This document shows positions 17,665-26,901 of a stretch of DNA of 32,972 bases, one piece after another. Within the stretch, counting starts at the first letter, position 1; each line of letters opens with the position of its first letter. The translations under genes were made by a program, and so were the position numbers. The notes beneath the pieces are model-generated. The model did not search any database. It saw only the letters and a program-made list of their open reading frames with translations, and was not told the origin of the DNA. The stretch comes from Alcaligenaceae bacterium (lineage in GTDB: Bacteria > Pseudomonadota > Gammaproteobacteria > Burkholderiales > Burkholderiaceae_B), in assembly GCA_012518515.1 (NCBI GenBank), contig JAAYRZ010000091.1, forward strand, positions 1-32,972. Direction: 5' to 3'.

Positions 17665-18624
17665 TTAAGATTGCAGAACTTTTTCTAATTGCTCTGCAAA
17701 ATGATTAGCTACATGAAAATCTGTTTGCTCAGTAATCTCAACAAAGCAAGTTGGACTAGTCACATTGATCTCGGTGACATACTTACCGATTACATCCAAA
17801 CCAATCAAAAACAACCCACGACCTTCGAGGCGCTTTGCAATCGCTCTTGCCATTGTCCGGTCATAATCGTTAATAGGCTGCGCCACACCGCTACCGCCGG
17901 CAGCAAGATTACCTCGGTTTTCACCTTCTTTAGGAATACGTGCTAACACATAAGGAATAGGCTCACCGTTAATAATTAAAATGCGCTTATCACCAGCTGT
18001 AATATCGGGTATAAACTTTTGCGCCATAATACTTTGCGTACCATAAGCAGTCAGCATTTCAACCATCGCAGAGAAGTTACCGTCATTAGCCTTAACACGG
18101 AAAATACCGGCTCCACCCATACCGTCTAGAGGCTTAATTACGATATCCTGATGCTCGTCATAAAACTCACGTAAACGCGACATTGAACGACTCACTAGGG
18201 TAGGCGCTGTATACTCTGGGAATTCGGCAATCGCTAATTTTTCTGGGTGATTACGTAAAGCGCTACCCGTATTAAATACTTTTGCTCCTTGCGCAGCGGC
18301 AAGGTCAAATAAATGCGTACTATAAAGATACTCAAGGTCAAACGGAGGGTCTTTACGCATAAGCACTGCATCAAAGGAGCTGAGCTCAAGGTCTTGAGCC
18401 TCGCCCTGTATTGTCCACCAATGACTCTGATGTAAATCAGCATCATCAGCGATCACAAAACTCTGTGCTGACGTTAAAACCTTACCATTAAGAATATATA
18501 AATCACTCTGTAAACAATAACTCAACTGATGACCACGTGCTAATAATGCGCGCATCATCGCGACTGAGCTATCCTTATAGGCTGTTAAGCTCTCAATGGG
18601 GTCAATAATAAATAAAATATGCAT
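17665..18624 (-). CDS. gshB: Glutathione synthetase
   Basis: ATP-dependent joining of glycine to gamma-glutamylcysteine, the last step of glutathione synthesis. This is the bacterial ATP-grasp type: MHILFIIDPIESL at the start, RKDPPFDLEYLYSTHLFDLA (about 90-109), the glycine-rich ATP loop IKPLDGMGGAGIF (about 162-174), and TEINVTSPTC near 286-295 for metal and substrate binding. I chose ATG at 18624 because GGAGGAG lies 5 nt upstream and the protein then begins like the family. An upstream ATG would add only six residues and overlap this site. At 319 aa it has normal length. It heads gshB-EIIA-ptsH-ptsI, about 44 bp after the infC terminator. Confidence 0.96.
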   Translation of the reverse strand: MHILFIIDPIESLTAYKDSSVAMMRALLARGHQLSYCLQSDLYILNGKVLTSAQSFVIADDADLHQSHWWTIQGEAQDLELSSFDAVLMRKDPPFDLEYLYSTHLFDLAAAQGAKVFNTGSALRNHPEKLAIAEFPEYTAPTLVSRSMSRLREFYDEHQDIVIKPLDGMGGAGIFRVKANDGNFSAMVEMLTAYGTQSIMAQKFIPDITAGDKRILIINGEPIPYVLARIPKEGENRGNLAAGGSGVAQPINDYDRTMARAIAKRLEGRGLFLIGLDVIGKYVTEINVTSPTCFVEITEQTDFHVANHFAEQLEKVLQS

Positions 18625-18667
18625 AATGACTCCTCCATGCACTTGTAAAACCTGATAGCAAAAAATA

Positions 18668-18705
18668 AGCCTTAGTTCCTGACATACTTGTCAGAAACTA
18701 GGGCT
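18668..18705 (-). terminator. Intrinsic terminator of thrS-infC
   Basis: Long hairpin: 10 bp (one G-U pair) plus 6 bp around a single mismatch, with arms 18668-18684 and 18689-18705 and a TACT loop. On the minus strand it is followed by TTATTTTTTGC. The GC content at the base and the T-run make this a convincing rho-independent terminator, placed 46 bp past the infC stop and before gshB. Confidence 0.85.
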
Positions 18706-18750
18706 AAAAGCTTAAAAAATCGCGTTATAAACTAGGTCCAAAGACGTAGT

Positions 18751-19269
18751 TTATTTCTTGAGTGGGTTAAGAACCATCACCATCTGACGACCTTCTAATT
18801 TAGGCATTGATTCAGCTGTACCAAGGTTAATCACCTCATCACGTACACGCTGTAACATCTGCAAACCCAGTTCCTGGTGAGCCATCTCACGACCACGGAA
18901 CCGTAAGCTTACTTTAACCTTATCGCCGTCTTCCAAGAAACGTTTAACATTACGCAATTTAACCTGGAAATCACCCTCATCCGTTGCTGGACGAAATTTA
19001 ACTTCCTTGAGCTGAATAGTTTTTTGCTTGGCTCTGGCTTCCTGTTGACGCTTTTGTTCTTGGTAACGGAATTTACCGTAATCCATCAGACGACAAACAG
19101 GTGGTTTAGCATTTGGCGAAATCTCCACTAAATCAAGTCCAGCCTCCTCAGCTTGACGTAAAGCATCCTGGACAGAAACAATGCCTAGCTGCTCACCTTC
19201 TACGTCAATTAAACGGATCTCCGAAGCACGGATATCCGTGTTAATGCGGTGTTGTTTATCTGTTGCGAT
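18751..19269 (-). CDS. infC: Translation initiation factor IF-3, non-AUG start
   Basis: IF-3 keeps 30S subunits free and checks the start codon and initiator tRNA. The full protein is about 172 aa. From 19269 the frame reads (M)[20 protein letters not shown], the usual IF-3 N-terminus, followed by [19 protein letters not shown] in the linker region and [12 protein letters not shown] and [11 protein letters not shown] in the C domain. There is no ATG in frame before the first 47 codons, so the start must be ATC at 19267-19269 (AGGAG 8 nt upstream) or less likely ATT two codons earlier (only 2 nt from AGGAG). Rare start codons on infC are the known basis of IF-3 autoregulation. The gene follows thrS by 48 bp. 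The usual rpmI-rplT do not follow. Confidence 0.95.
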   Translation of the reverse strand: MATDKQHRINTDIRASEIRLIDVEGEQLGIVSVQDALRQAEEAGLDLVEISPNAKPPVCRLMDYGKFRYQEQKRQQEARAKQKTIQLKEVKFRPATDEGDFQVKLRNVKRFLEDGDKVKVSLRFRGREMAHQELGLQMLQRVRDEVINLGTAESMPKLEGRQMVMVLNPLKK

Positions 19270-19317
19270 ATTAATATCTCCTAATAAGTAATTAAATAGT
19301 ATAAATCAAATAAATTG

Positions 19318-21291
19318 TTAAGACTCAGTTGCTTGAACCATGACATCACGTTTGAGGGCGATATCATCGGCTAAGCGTTGAATAAAATCATCTACCGGCA
19401 TCACACCTAAGTTGTGATTACCGCGAGCACGGACTGAAACAGTATCCTGCTCACGCTCTTTTTCCCCTACAACAAGGATATAGGGGACTTTTTGCATTGC
19501 ATTTTCGCGGACTTTGCGATTAATTTTTTCGTTACGAATATCAGCGGAAGCGCGGAAACCCTTTGCTTTAAGGCGTTTGACCACATCAAGAGCGTATTCG
19601 TCAAACTGACCTGAAATTGTACAGACTTTTACATGCTCAGGAGCTAACCAGGGCGGCATAGCACCTGCATAATGCTCGATCAGCATACCGATGAAGCGTT
19701 CAAAAGAACCTAAAATGGCACGATGAAGCATTACTGGTGTTTTGCGAGTATCATCGGCTGCAACATACTCTGCTCCTAAACGCTCAGGCATTGAGAAGTC
19801 AACTTGAATTGTACCGCACTGCCAATGGCGACCGATAGCATCCTTAAGGGTGTACTCAATTTTTGGACCGTAGAAAGCACCCTCACCTGGTGATACTTCA
19901 AATTCACAACCGGATTTAGTAAGGCTTTCCATAAGCGCGGCTTCAGACTTGTCCCACACCTCATCACTACCAATACGCATCTCAGGGCGAGTAGCTACCT
20001 TATAGAGAACCTCTGTAAAACCAAAGTCTCGATAAACTTGCTGTAAAAGCTCGGTGAACTTGGCACATTCTTCCTGCAGTTGATCCTCAGTACAGAAAAC
20101 ATGGCCATCATCTTGAGTAAAGCCACGCACACGCATGAGACCATGCAAAGAACCAGATGGCTCGTTACGGTGACACTGCCCAAACTCGCCATAGCGAATC
20201 GGCAATTCACGATAAGAATGCAAACCGGAATTAAATATCTGAACATGACCCGGACAGTTCATCGGTTTTAAGCCATAGACACGATTCTCAGAATCTGTGG
20301 TGAACATATTGTCCTTATAGTTATCCCAGTGTCCGGTCTTTTTCCATAAAGAAAGATCAAGAATTTGTGGTGCTTTAACTTCAAGGTAACCATTATCCAC
20401 ATAAACTCGGCGCATGTACTGCTCAACCTGTTGCCAGATCTGCCAACCTTTAGCATGCCAAAAGATAAGACCAGGGGCTTCTTCTTGGAAATGGAATAAA
20501 TCAAGCTCACGACCCAATTTACGATGGTCGCGCTTTTCCGCTTCCTCTAACATCGTGAGATACTGATCCTGCTCTTGCTTAGTGGCCCAAGCAGTACCAT
20601 AAATACGCTGGAGCATCTCGTTATTTGAGTCACCACGCCAATAAGCTCCTGCCACCTTCATCAGCTTAAACACCTTGAGCTTTCCAGTTGAAGGAACGTG
20701 TGGACCGCGACATAAATCAACAAAATCACCTTCGCGATAAAGCGTAATCTGCTCATTTCCGGGGATTGAGTCAATAATTTCAGCCTTATACTCTTCACCT
20801 ATACTTTTGAAGAATTCTACTGCTTCCTGACGGTCCCAAACCTCACGAGTAACCACCTCGTCACGCTTGGCAATTTCATGCATCTTCGCTTCAATTTTCT
20901 CGAGGTCTTCTGGCGTAAATGGACGCTTATAAGAAAAGTCATAATAAAAGCCATCTTCAATCACAGGACCGATCGTGACCTGCGCATCAGGATAAAGCTC
21001 CTGTACTGCATAAGCCATCAAGTGCGCTGTAGAGTGGCGGATCATATCCAACCCTTCTTCGTCTTTAGCGGTAATAATCGATAAGGCCGCGTCTTCTTCA
21101 ATTAAGTAACTGGTATCAACTAAGCGACTGTCTGTGCCCGTCGTTGTACTATCCTGAGTAGCGCTTGTTGTTATTTTACCGGCAAGAGCTGCCTTTGCAA
21201 GGCCCGAGCCAATAGATGCTGCAACCTCATGAACAGTGACGGGTTGCTCAAATTGTCTAACTGACCCGTCGGGCAAGCTTATATTAATCAT
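19318..21291 (-). CDS. thrS: Threonyl-tRNA synthetase
   Basis: Charges tRNA-Thr. Numbered from the upstream Met, the domains are: TGS (about 1-77); editing domain with HSTAH (87-91) and CRGPH (195-199); catalytic core with zinc ligands C347, H398 and H524, motif 2 around [17 protein letters not shown] and motif 3 [12 protein letters not shown]; and an anticodon-binding domain from about 560. Two adjacent ATGs exist; the second (21291) sits at better spacing from AAGG. The protein is 657 aa, about 13 longer in the N-terminal part than E. coli ThrS, because of a Thr/Ser-rich insertion (residues 42-56) with seven threonines. The leader holds a terminator-like hairpin. Confidence 0.97.
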   Translation of the reverse strand: MINISLPDGSVRQFEQPVTVHEVAASIGSGLAKAALAGKITTSATQDSTTTGTDSRLVDTSYLIEEDAALSIITAKDEEGLDMIRHSTAHLMAYAVQELYPDAQVTIGPVIEDGFYYDFSYKRPFTPEDLEKIEAKMHEIAKRDEVVTREVWDRQEAVEFFKSIGEEYKAEIIDSIPGNEQITLYREGDFVDLCRGPHVPSTGKLKVFKLMKVAGAYWRGDSNNEMLQRIYGTAWATKQEQDQYLTMLEEAEKRDHRKLGRELDLFHFQEEAPGLIFWHAKGWQIWQQVEQYMRRVYVDNGYLEVKAPQILDLSLWKKTGHWDNYKDNMFTTDSENRVYGLKPMNCPGHVQIFNSGLHSYRELPIRYGEFGQCHRNEPSGSLHGLMRVRGFTQDDGHVFCTEDQLQEECAKFTELLQQVYRDFGFTEVLYKVATRPEMRIGSDEVWDKSEAALMESLTKSGCEFEVSPGEGAFYGPKIEYTLKDAIGRHWQCGTIQVDFSMPERLGAEYVAADDTRKTPVMLHRAILGSFERFIGMLIEHYAGAMPPWLAPEHVKVCTISGQFDEYALDVVKRLKAKGFRASADIRNEKINRKVRENAMQKVPYILVVGEKEREQDTVSVRARGNHNLGVMPVDDFIQRLADDIALKRDVMVQATES

Positions 21292-21301
21292 CATTTACCT
21301 T

Positions 21302-21356
21302 AAAACACAAAACGCGACCAAAGAAAAGTCGCGTCACAAAGAAACAAAAATCTTTG
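21302..21356 (-). promoter_or_regulatory. Terminator-like hairpin (possible attenuator) in the thrS leader
   Basis: On the minus strand ACGCGAC and GTCGCGT (21328-21334 and 21312-21318) form a 7-bp GC-rich stem with a 9-nt loop, followed by TTTGTGTTTT. This ends within 10 nt of the thrS start, so as a terminator it would block thrS. Upstream, CAAAGA (21351-21356) can pair with TCTTTG at 21337-21342 or with the second copy at 21319-21324 inside the terminator loop, giving competing folds. A 19-codon ATG ORF (21300-21359) runs through it and ends 3 bp before the thrS ribosome-binding site, but it has only one Thr codon. Confidence 0.55.
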
Positions 21357-21562
21357 CATTAATTAGCATCTTTCATTTTAACACTTTTGCAATTCAAATT
21401 TAAGCTTTTATGCATCAAGACAAGCATTTTCCTAGCTTTTGATCACAATCTGTAGCGTATATGTATTTGGCTTTAGCAACAAGCTTATATGTTAAAATTT
21501 TAGAAATTTCAACACTCTCTTATGAGTTTTGAATTGTGATGATTTAAAGATTTTCAAATAAT

Positions 21563-22195
21563 ATGACCAGATCAATTACCACCCTAGTTTTAATAGGCAT
21601 TTCCGCCCTTATAATACTTTATATTTTAAGTTCTTTTCATAAAGTATTTAATCGCGAAACCATTCATGAGCAAACTCCAATAGCCGAAAGCGAAGTGCTT
21701 GAACTAACTAATGCTACTCCAAGCCCCCAAGCTAGCGGAACCGAGCAAGAAGTTAATGAAGATGAACAGCTTATTAATGCAGACAAGACTACAACTATTG
21801 CCGATACAAGTAGCTCTGATAACGCAGAAGCAGAAGAGCCAACACTCAATGAGCTTGTCAGTGAGTCCGAAGCTCAGCAATCAGAAAGTGAGAACAATAT
21901 CGTATCTTCACCTGGTGAAATTCTCCGTGAAAAACCTCACCTCCAAAATGCTCTACCACCAATTCCACAGGCGCCTCCAAGACCTCAAGGCCCCCCAGTA
22001 GTAACCTCTCCCGTTGAGGAATCCTTTTCTCAAACTGGTAGTGGCAGCCAAGGTTCCTTTCCTTCCCCTATTACCACGCCATCTACTGGCACTAGTTCGG
22101 CTAGTGGATCGGCATTTCCTGCACCTATAACCTCAGGAAATAGCACGATACCAAGCAATGCACAGGGATCAAGTAGCTTTCCAGCACCGCGTTAA
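21563..22195 (+). CDS. Unrecognised membrane-anchored acidic, proline-rich protein
   Basis: I do not recognise this 210-aa protein. Residues 6-24 form one hydrophobic helix (uncleaved anchor or signal). Next comes a low-complexity acidic Ser/Thr/Glu region (about 35-115), a proline stretch PPIPQAPPRPQGPP (132-145), and a Gly/Ser/Thr-rich tail with FPSPI (166-170), FPAPI (185-189) and the terminal FPAPR (206-210). The repeats are spaced 19 and 21 residues apart. The composition suggests a disordered periplasmic or envelope-spanning segment that could bind SH3-like or peptidoglycan-associated partners; this is inference. It is a single gene, divergent from thrS and convergent with lon, and ends at a strong two-way terminator. 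There is no clear ribosome-binding site. The intact frame and terminator argue that it is real. Confidence 0.7.
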   Translation: MTRSITTLVLIGISALIILYILSSFHKVFNRETIHEQTPIAESEVLELTNATPSPQASGTEQEVNEDEQLINADKTTTIADTSSSDNAEAEEPTLNELVSESEAQQSESENNIVSSPGEILREKPHLQNALPPIPQAPPRPQGPPVVTSPVEESFSQTGSGSQGSFPSPITTPSTGTSSASGSAFPAPITSGNSTIPSNAQGSSSFPAPR

Positions 22196-22214
22196 AACAA
22201 CTCAGAAGCAAAAT

Positions 22215-22249
22215 AAAAGGCCGAGTAAATGATTTTTACTCGGCCTTTT
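22215..22249. terminator. Bidirectional terminator between the 21.6-kb gene and lon
   Basis: Perfect 15-bp inverted repeat AAAAGGCCGAGTAAA/TTTACTCGGCCTTTT with a loop of 5 nt. It carries A-runs and T-runs at both ends, so it can stop transcripts from both sides. It lies 20 bp after the plus-strand stop and 25 bp after the lon stop. Confidence 0.9.
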
Positions 22250-22273
22250 ACTGATATTCAAGCTATCAATTCA

Positions 22274-24799
22274 TTAGTGCTTTAGCTTCGCACTACTATC
22301 GTCTGAACTACCAGATTTTGCAGCTAGGGCCTCAGCAGCCATGCGCTCAATTTCCTCTTCAGTCAAAGGAGTTGGCATATACTCTAGCGCTTCCTCAAGC
22401 ACTTTATCAATCCACTTAACCGGAATGATCTCGAGGCCATTTTTGACATTATCAGGTATATCCTGAAGATCCTTGACGTTTTCCTCCGGAATGAGCACAC
22501 GCTTGATACCACCACGAAGTGCCGCAAGTAGCTTTTCCTTAAGGCCACCAATAGCCAATACCTCACCGCGCAGCGTAACCTCGCCTGTCATGGCAACATC
22601 TGCACGTACTGGGATACCAGACAAGGCAGATACCAATGCAGTAGTAATCGCGATACCCGCTGAAGGACCATCTTTGGGAGTAGCCCCTTCAGGAACGTGG
22701 ATATGAATATCTTTTTTCTCAAAAAGACTATCAACCAGTCCCAGACGGTGAGCACGAGAACGCACAACAGTACGTGCTGCCTGCATAGACTCCTTCATCA
22801 CATCACCTAAAGAGCCAGTGTATTGGATCTGACCCTTGCCACTAACTGCCGCAACCTCGATGGTTAATAAATCACCACCCACCTCAGTCCACGCCAATCC
22901 AGTTACCTGACCGACTTGATTTTCAGCTTCAGCCAATCCAAAAGTAAATCTTCTGACACCTAAAAAATCGGATAAATTATCGGCATTAACGACAACTGCT
23001 TTTTTAGCCCTAGCAACAGCAGCTGATTTTTTAGCAGCGGCTTTTGTAGTGGCCTTTTTAGCGGCTTTCTTGGCAGCTTTTTTAGCGGCAGTAGTCTTAG
23101 ACTCTTCGGTGATAATTTTCTTCACAACCTTACGGCAAATTTTACCAATCTCACGTTCCAAAGAACGAACACCGGCTTCACGAGTATAGTAACGAACGAT
23201 ATCACGAATAGCTGACTCTTCGATGACAACCTCATCAGCCTTCAAGCCGTTATTTTCCATCAGCTTAGGAATCAGGTGATCCGTAGCAATGGCGACCTTT
23301 TCATCCTCGGTATAACCAGACAAACGAATCACTTCCATGCGATCTAACAAAGCAGGCGGAATATTCAATGTATTACTGGTTGCCACGAACATCACATCTG
23401 ATAGGTCAAAATCGACCTCAGCATAATGGTCTTGGAATGTATGATTTTGCTCAGGGTCTAGCACCTCTAGCAATGCAGAAGCAGGATCGCCGCGGAAATC
23501 CATGCCCATCTTATCGATTTCATCTAATAAGAATAGAGGGTTACGTACACCTACCTTGGACATGTTCTGCAAAATCTTACCAGGCATCGCGCCAATATAA
23601 GTACGACGATGACCGCGAATCTCAGCTTCGTCACGAACACCACCGAGCGCCATACGAATATACTTTCGGTTTGTTGCTCTAGCGATCGACTGACCCAGTG
23701 ATGTCTTACCCACCCCAGGAGGACCTACTAGGCATAAAATAGGCGCTTTAATTTTGTCAACACGTTGCTGAACTGCTAAATACTCCAGTATTCTCTCTTT
23801 GACGCGCTCTAAGCCAGCATGGTCTGCATCAAGTATCTCTTCAGCATTAAGAAGAGAGTTGCTGATGCGACTTTTCTTTTTCCAGGGCAAAGAAACTAGT
23901 GTTTCGATGTAGTTGCGAATAACACCTGCTTCAGCAGACATTGGCGACATCAAACGAAGTTTCTTCAACTCACCTTCTGCTTTTTTGCGAGCTTCGGCAG
24001 GCATACCTGCTGCTTCAATTTTGCGCTCTAACTCTTCAATATCAGCACCGTCTTCACCTTCACCCAATTCCTTTTGGATGGCTTTAACTTGCTCATTGAG
24101 ATAATAGTCGCGCTGACTCTTCTCCATTTGTTTTTTAACGCGACCGCGAATACGTCGCTCAACCTGGAGAATTTCAATTTCGTTTTCGATGTGGTTAAGT
24201 AACAACTCTAAACGTACATTAATATCCAATTCCTCTAAAGCTGCTTGTTTTTGTTCTTGCTTCATTGGAAGGTGTGAGGCAATCATATCCGCTAAGCGGT
24301 TAATATCCTCAATCGTACTTACTGTACCCACTAATTCAGGCGCCAGCTTTTTGTTTAACTTAACGTATTGCTCAAATTGTGAGTTGATAGTACGACGCAT
24401 AGCCTCTAAATCCGGTCGCTCATCATCGGATGGCACAACGGGCATCGCGTCCACTACATAAAACTCATCAGTATCATTAATTGACTCTAGATGAGCACGT
24501 TGAATCCCTTCAACTAACACCTTCACAGTGCCATCAGGTAATTTCAACAGCTGCAAAATATTTGCAATCACACCCATCTCATAGATATCTTCGGGTGCTG
24601 GTTCATCTTTATTTGCAGCTTTTTGAGCAACTAATACAATTCGCTTATTGCTATTTTCAACAGCCTCTTCTAAGGCTGCGATAGAGCGTGGGCGACCAAC
24701 AAATAGTGGAATCACCATATGCGGAAAAATCACCACATCGCGTAAAGGTAATAGCGGTAATTGTATTGGTAACTCGGGTAACAAAGTAGTATTTGACAT
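22274..24799 (-). CDS. lon: ATP-dependent protease Lon, with a Lys/Ala-rich linker
   Basis: Homohexameric AAA+ serine protease that degrades damaged and regulatory proteins. Numbered from ATG 24799 (841 aa): N-terminal substrate domain (about 10-300, [15 protein letters not shown]), Walker A GPPGVGKT (359-366), Walker B LFLLDEID (422-429), and a proteolytic domain with the S713 (DGPSAG) and K756 (GGLKEK) dyad. I chose this start because [21 protein letters not shown] fits the family and AGGA lies just upstream; a TTG 39 bp earlier is rejected. Between the AAA+ domain and the protease domain, residues about 566-600 form a histone-H1-like Lys/Ala tract ([19 protein letters not shown]) that is absent from E. 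coli Lon. It lies downstream of clpX, past a hairpin. Confidence 0.97.
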   Translation of the reverse strand: MSNTTLLPELPIQLPLLPLRDVVIFPHMVIPLFVGRPRSIAALEEAVENSNKRIVLVAQKAANKDEPAPEDIYEMGVIANILQLLKLPDGTVKVLVEGIQRAHLESINDTDEFYVVDAMPVVPSDDERPDLEAMRRTINSQFEQYVKLNKKLAPELVGTVSTIEDINRLADMIASHLPMKQEQKQAALEELDINVRLELLLNHIENEIEILQVERRIRGRVKKQMEKSQRDYYLNEQVKAIQKELGEGEDGADIEELERKIEAAGMPAEARKKAEGELKKLRLMSPMSAEAGVIRNYIETLVSLPWKKKSRISNSLLNAEEILDADHAGLERVKERILEYLAVQQRVDKIKAPILCLVGPPGVGKTSLGQSIARATNRKYIRMALGGVRDEAEIRGHRRTYIGAMPGKILQNMSKVGVRNPLFLLDEIDKMGMDFRGDPASALLEVLDPEQNHTFQDHYAEVDFDLSDVMFVATSNTLNIPPALLDRMEVIRLSGYTEDEKVAIATDHLIPKLMENNGLKADEVVIEESAIRDIVRYYTREAGVRSLEREIGKICRKVVKKIITEESKTTAAKKAAKKAAKKATTKAAAKKSAAVARAKKAVVVNADNLSDFLGVRRFTFGLAEAENQVGQVTGLAWTEVGGDLLTIEVAAVSGKGQIQYTGSLGDVMKESMQAARTVVRSRAHRLGLVDSLFEKKDIHIHVPEGATPKDGPSAGIAITTALVSALSGIPVRADVAMTGEVTLRGEVLAIGGLKEKLLAALRGGIKRVLIPEENVKDLQDIPDNVKNGLEIIPVKWIDKVLEEALEYMPTPLTEEEIERMAAEALAAKSGSSDDSSAKLKH

Positions 24800-24836
24800 C
24801 TTTTCCTGTCCTATCAAAAGACTATTAACAATAAAC

Positions 24837-24870
24837 AATGGGGCTTAAACACAAAAGTTCAAGCCCCATT
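24837..24870 (-). terminator. Hairpin between clpX and lon, probable terminator
   Basis: AATGGGGCTT (24837-24846) pairs with AAGCCCCATT (24861-24870), and AAC/GTT extends the stem after one mismatch; the loop is ACAAAA. On the minus strand it is followed by GTTTATTGTTAATAGTCTTTT, a broken T-rich tract. It probably ends or weakens clpPX transcription, so lon likely has some independent expression. Confidence 0.6.
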
Positions 24871-24916
24871 ATGTAATTGTCAGACAAATTTTAATAAATT
24901 TGCAAGATGGGATTAG

Positions 24917-26221
24917 CTAGGAAACTTTAGTAGTTGACTCGCTAATGTCGTCGTCATTTTGAACCACAGAGCGTGGGCCTTCAACTAAGGTAGGCTTAGC
25001 AGATCCTTCCACAGCTTCTTTGGTCAAAACAACCTTACTCACCTCTTGAAGAGAAGGCAAGTCAAACATCACATCTAAAAGACTATTTTCAACAATTGAG
25101 CGCAAACCACGGGCACCGGTTTTACGCTCAATCGCACGCTTGGCAATAGCACTCAACGCCTCTTCAGTAATCTCCAACTCAACACCCTCCATACTGAAAA
25201 GATGTTGATACTGTTTAATCAGAGCGTTTTTAGGCTGCGTCAGAATCTGAACTAACGCATCTTCATCGAGCTCCTCAAGCGTTGCAATTACGGGCAAGCG
25301 ACCAATCAACTCAGGAATCAAGCCAAACTTGATGATATCGCTCGGCTCAACCATCTGGAACAACTCACCAGCAGCTTGCTCTTCTTTAGAGCGCACCGAT
25401 GCACCGAAGCCAATACCTGATTCCTCAGTACGATTTTGAATCACTTTTTCAAGACCATCGAAAGCCCCACCGACAATAAACAAGATATTACTAGTATCTA
25501 CCTGAATAAAGTCTTGATTAGGATGTTTTCGTCCACCCTGTGGTGGCACAGAGGCAACAGTACCCTCAATGAGTTTTAGCAAAGCTTGCTGAACGCCTTC
25601 GCCTGACACATCTCGTGTGATGGAAGGGTTTTCTGATTTGCGAGTAATTTTATCGATCTCATCAATATAGATGATAGCTTGTTGGGCTTTATCAACATCA
25701 TAGTCGCAATTTTGCAATAACTTCGTGATGATGTTCTCGACGTCCTCGCCCACATAACCAGCTTCGGTTAGGGTCGTCGCATCAGCCATAACAAACGGCA
25801 CATCTAGTAAACGTGAAATGGTTTGCGCTAGCAAGGTTTTACCAGAACCAGTAGGACCTATTAGCAAAATATTACTTTTTGCTAATTCAACATCATCCTC
25901 TGCTTTACTTTGCTGGTGACGAATACGCTTATAGTGATTATAAACAGCCACTGACAAGTTGCGTTTTGGCTTATCCTGACCAATCACATATTGATCTAAA
26001 TGCGCCTTAATCTCCCAAGGCGTAGGAAGCTTTTTATCAATTTCCTCTTTAAGTGCTTCACGTACAGAGTCAGAAATCATCTCACTGCTCATGTCAATAC
26101 ACTCGTCACAAATGTACGAGTTATTGAGACCCTTGATGAGGTGCCTGACCTCATCAGCGCCTTTAGCACAAAAAGAGCATTTTACTTGCTTATCCGAAGA
26201 TGAGCCACTTCTATTCATCAT
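24917..26221 (-). CDS. clpX: ATP-dependent Clp protease, ATPase subunit ClpX
   Basis: AAA+ unfoldase that feeds substrates to ClpP. The N-terminal zinc domain has C15, C18, C38 and C41. Walker A is GPTGSGKT (122-129), the pore loop GYVG (155-158), Walker B IIYIDEID (183-190), RKH loop 231-233, the ClpP-docking IGF loop 270-272, and a sensor-2 region [11 protein letters not shown] near 377. At 434 aa it has normal length. It follows clpP by 29 bp. There are two adjacent ATGs (26221 and 26218) with only a weak ribosome-binding site, so the first residue is uncertain by one. Confidence 0.98.
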   Translation of the reverse strand: MMNRSGSSSDKQVKCSFCAKGADEVRHLIKGLNNSYICDECIDMSSEMISDSVREALKEEIDKKLPTPWEIKAHLDQYVIGQDKPKRNLSVAVYNHYKRIRHQQSKAEDDVELAKSNILLIGPTGSGKTLLAQTISRLLDVPFVMADATTLTEAGYVGEDVENIITKLLQNCDYDVDKAQQAIIYIDEIDKITRKSENPSITRDVSGEGVQQALLKLIEGTVASVPPQGGRKHPNQDFIQVDTSNILFIVGGAFDGLEKVIQNRTEESGIGFGASVRSKEEQAAGELFQMVEPSDIIKFGLIPELIGRLPVIATLEELDEDALVQILTQPKNALIKQYQHLFSMEGVELEITEEALSAIAKRAIERKTGARGLRSIVENSLLDVMFDLPSLQEVSKVVLTKEAVEGSAKPTLVEGPRSVVQNDDDISESTTKVS

Positions 26222-26250
26222 ACTATCTGCTTAAAAAAAATCGGTAATGA

Positions 26251-26901
26251 CTACTCGCGCTTAGCAAGCACTTGATCCACAATACCAAATTCCTTGGCTT
26301 GCTCTGGATCCATATAGTGGTCACGCTCGGTGTGCTCACGAATAACATCAATCGACTGACCGCTATGCTTGGCCAATAAAGTATTCAAACGATCGCGAAG
26401 ACTTAAAATCTCTCGTGCCTGAATATCAATATCAGTCGCTTGACCCTGAGCACCACCTAAAGGTTGGTGAATCATAATGCGTGAGTTAGGCAAACTGTAA
26501 CGCTTACCTGCTGCCCCCGCATTAAGCAAAAAAGCACCCATACTAGCAGCCAAACCTGTGCACATAGTTGACACATCAGGCTTGATAAACTGCATCGTAT
26601 CGTAAATCGCCAAACCCGCATAAACACCACCACCAGGTGAGTTAATGTAGAGCGAAATATCTTTATCAGGGTTTTCGGACTCAAGGAATAACAATTGAGC
26701 CACGACTAGATTTGCCGTTTGGTCATTGACTGGACCGACCATAAACACAACGCGCTCTTTTAATAGTCGTGAATAGATATCATAAGAGCGCTCGCCTCGA
26801 CCCGACTGCTCCACCACCATGGGGATGTAGCCCAAACCCTCCGGGCGTACAGACTCATCACCATGCATGGATGCATAAAAATCAGTAAATCGACGATTCA
26901 T
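26251..26901 (-). CDS. clpP: ATP-dependent Clp protease, proteolytic subunit ClpP
   Basis: Barrel-forming serine peptidase that works with ClpX. The catalytic triad is S120 ([11 protein letters not shown]), H145 ([10 protein letters not shown]) and D194 (TERDHYMD), each nine residues beyond the E. coli precursor numbering. A short N-terminal propeptide is expected before [17 protein letters not shown]. At 216 aa it has normal length. Its ATG overlaps the tig stop by one base (TAATG), with GGGA 8 nt upstream, so it is co-translated with trigger factor. Confidence 0.98.
   Translation of the reverse strand: MNRRFTDFYASMHGDESVRPEGLGYIPMVVEQSGRGERSYDIYSRLLKERVVFMVGPVNDQTANLVVAQLLFLESENPDKDISLYINSPGGGVYAGLAIYDTMQFIKPDVSTMCTGLAASMGAFLLNAGAAGKRYSLPNSRIMIHQPLGGAQGQATDIDIQAREILSLRDRLNTLLAKHSGQSIDVIREHTERDHYMDPEQAKEFGIVDQVLAKRE

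Noticed and set aside
18751..19128. ATG-started 125-aa version of IF-3
   Set aside because: It would lack the N-terminal domain. The frame stays open and homologous up to the ATC at 19269.
21300..21359. 19-codon ORF in the thrS leader as a classical threonine leader peptide
   Set aside because: It has only one Thr codon and no clear ribosome-binding site, so classical ribosome-stalling attenuation is not supported. The hairpin itself is kept as a finding.
24800..24838. TTG start extending Lon by 13 residues
   Set aside because: The extension reads into the clpX-lon hairpin region. The ATG at 24799 gives the conserved N-terminus and has AGGA upstream.
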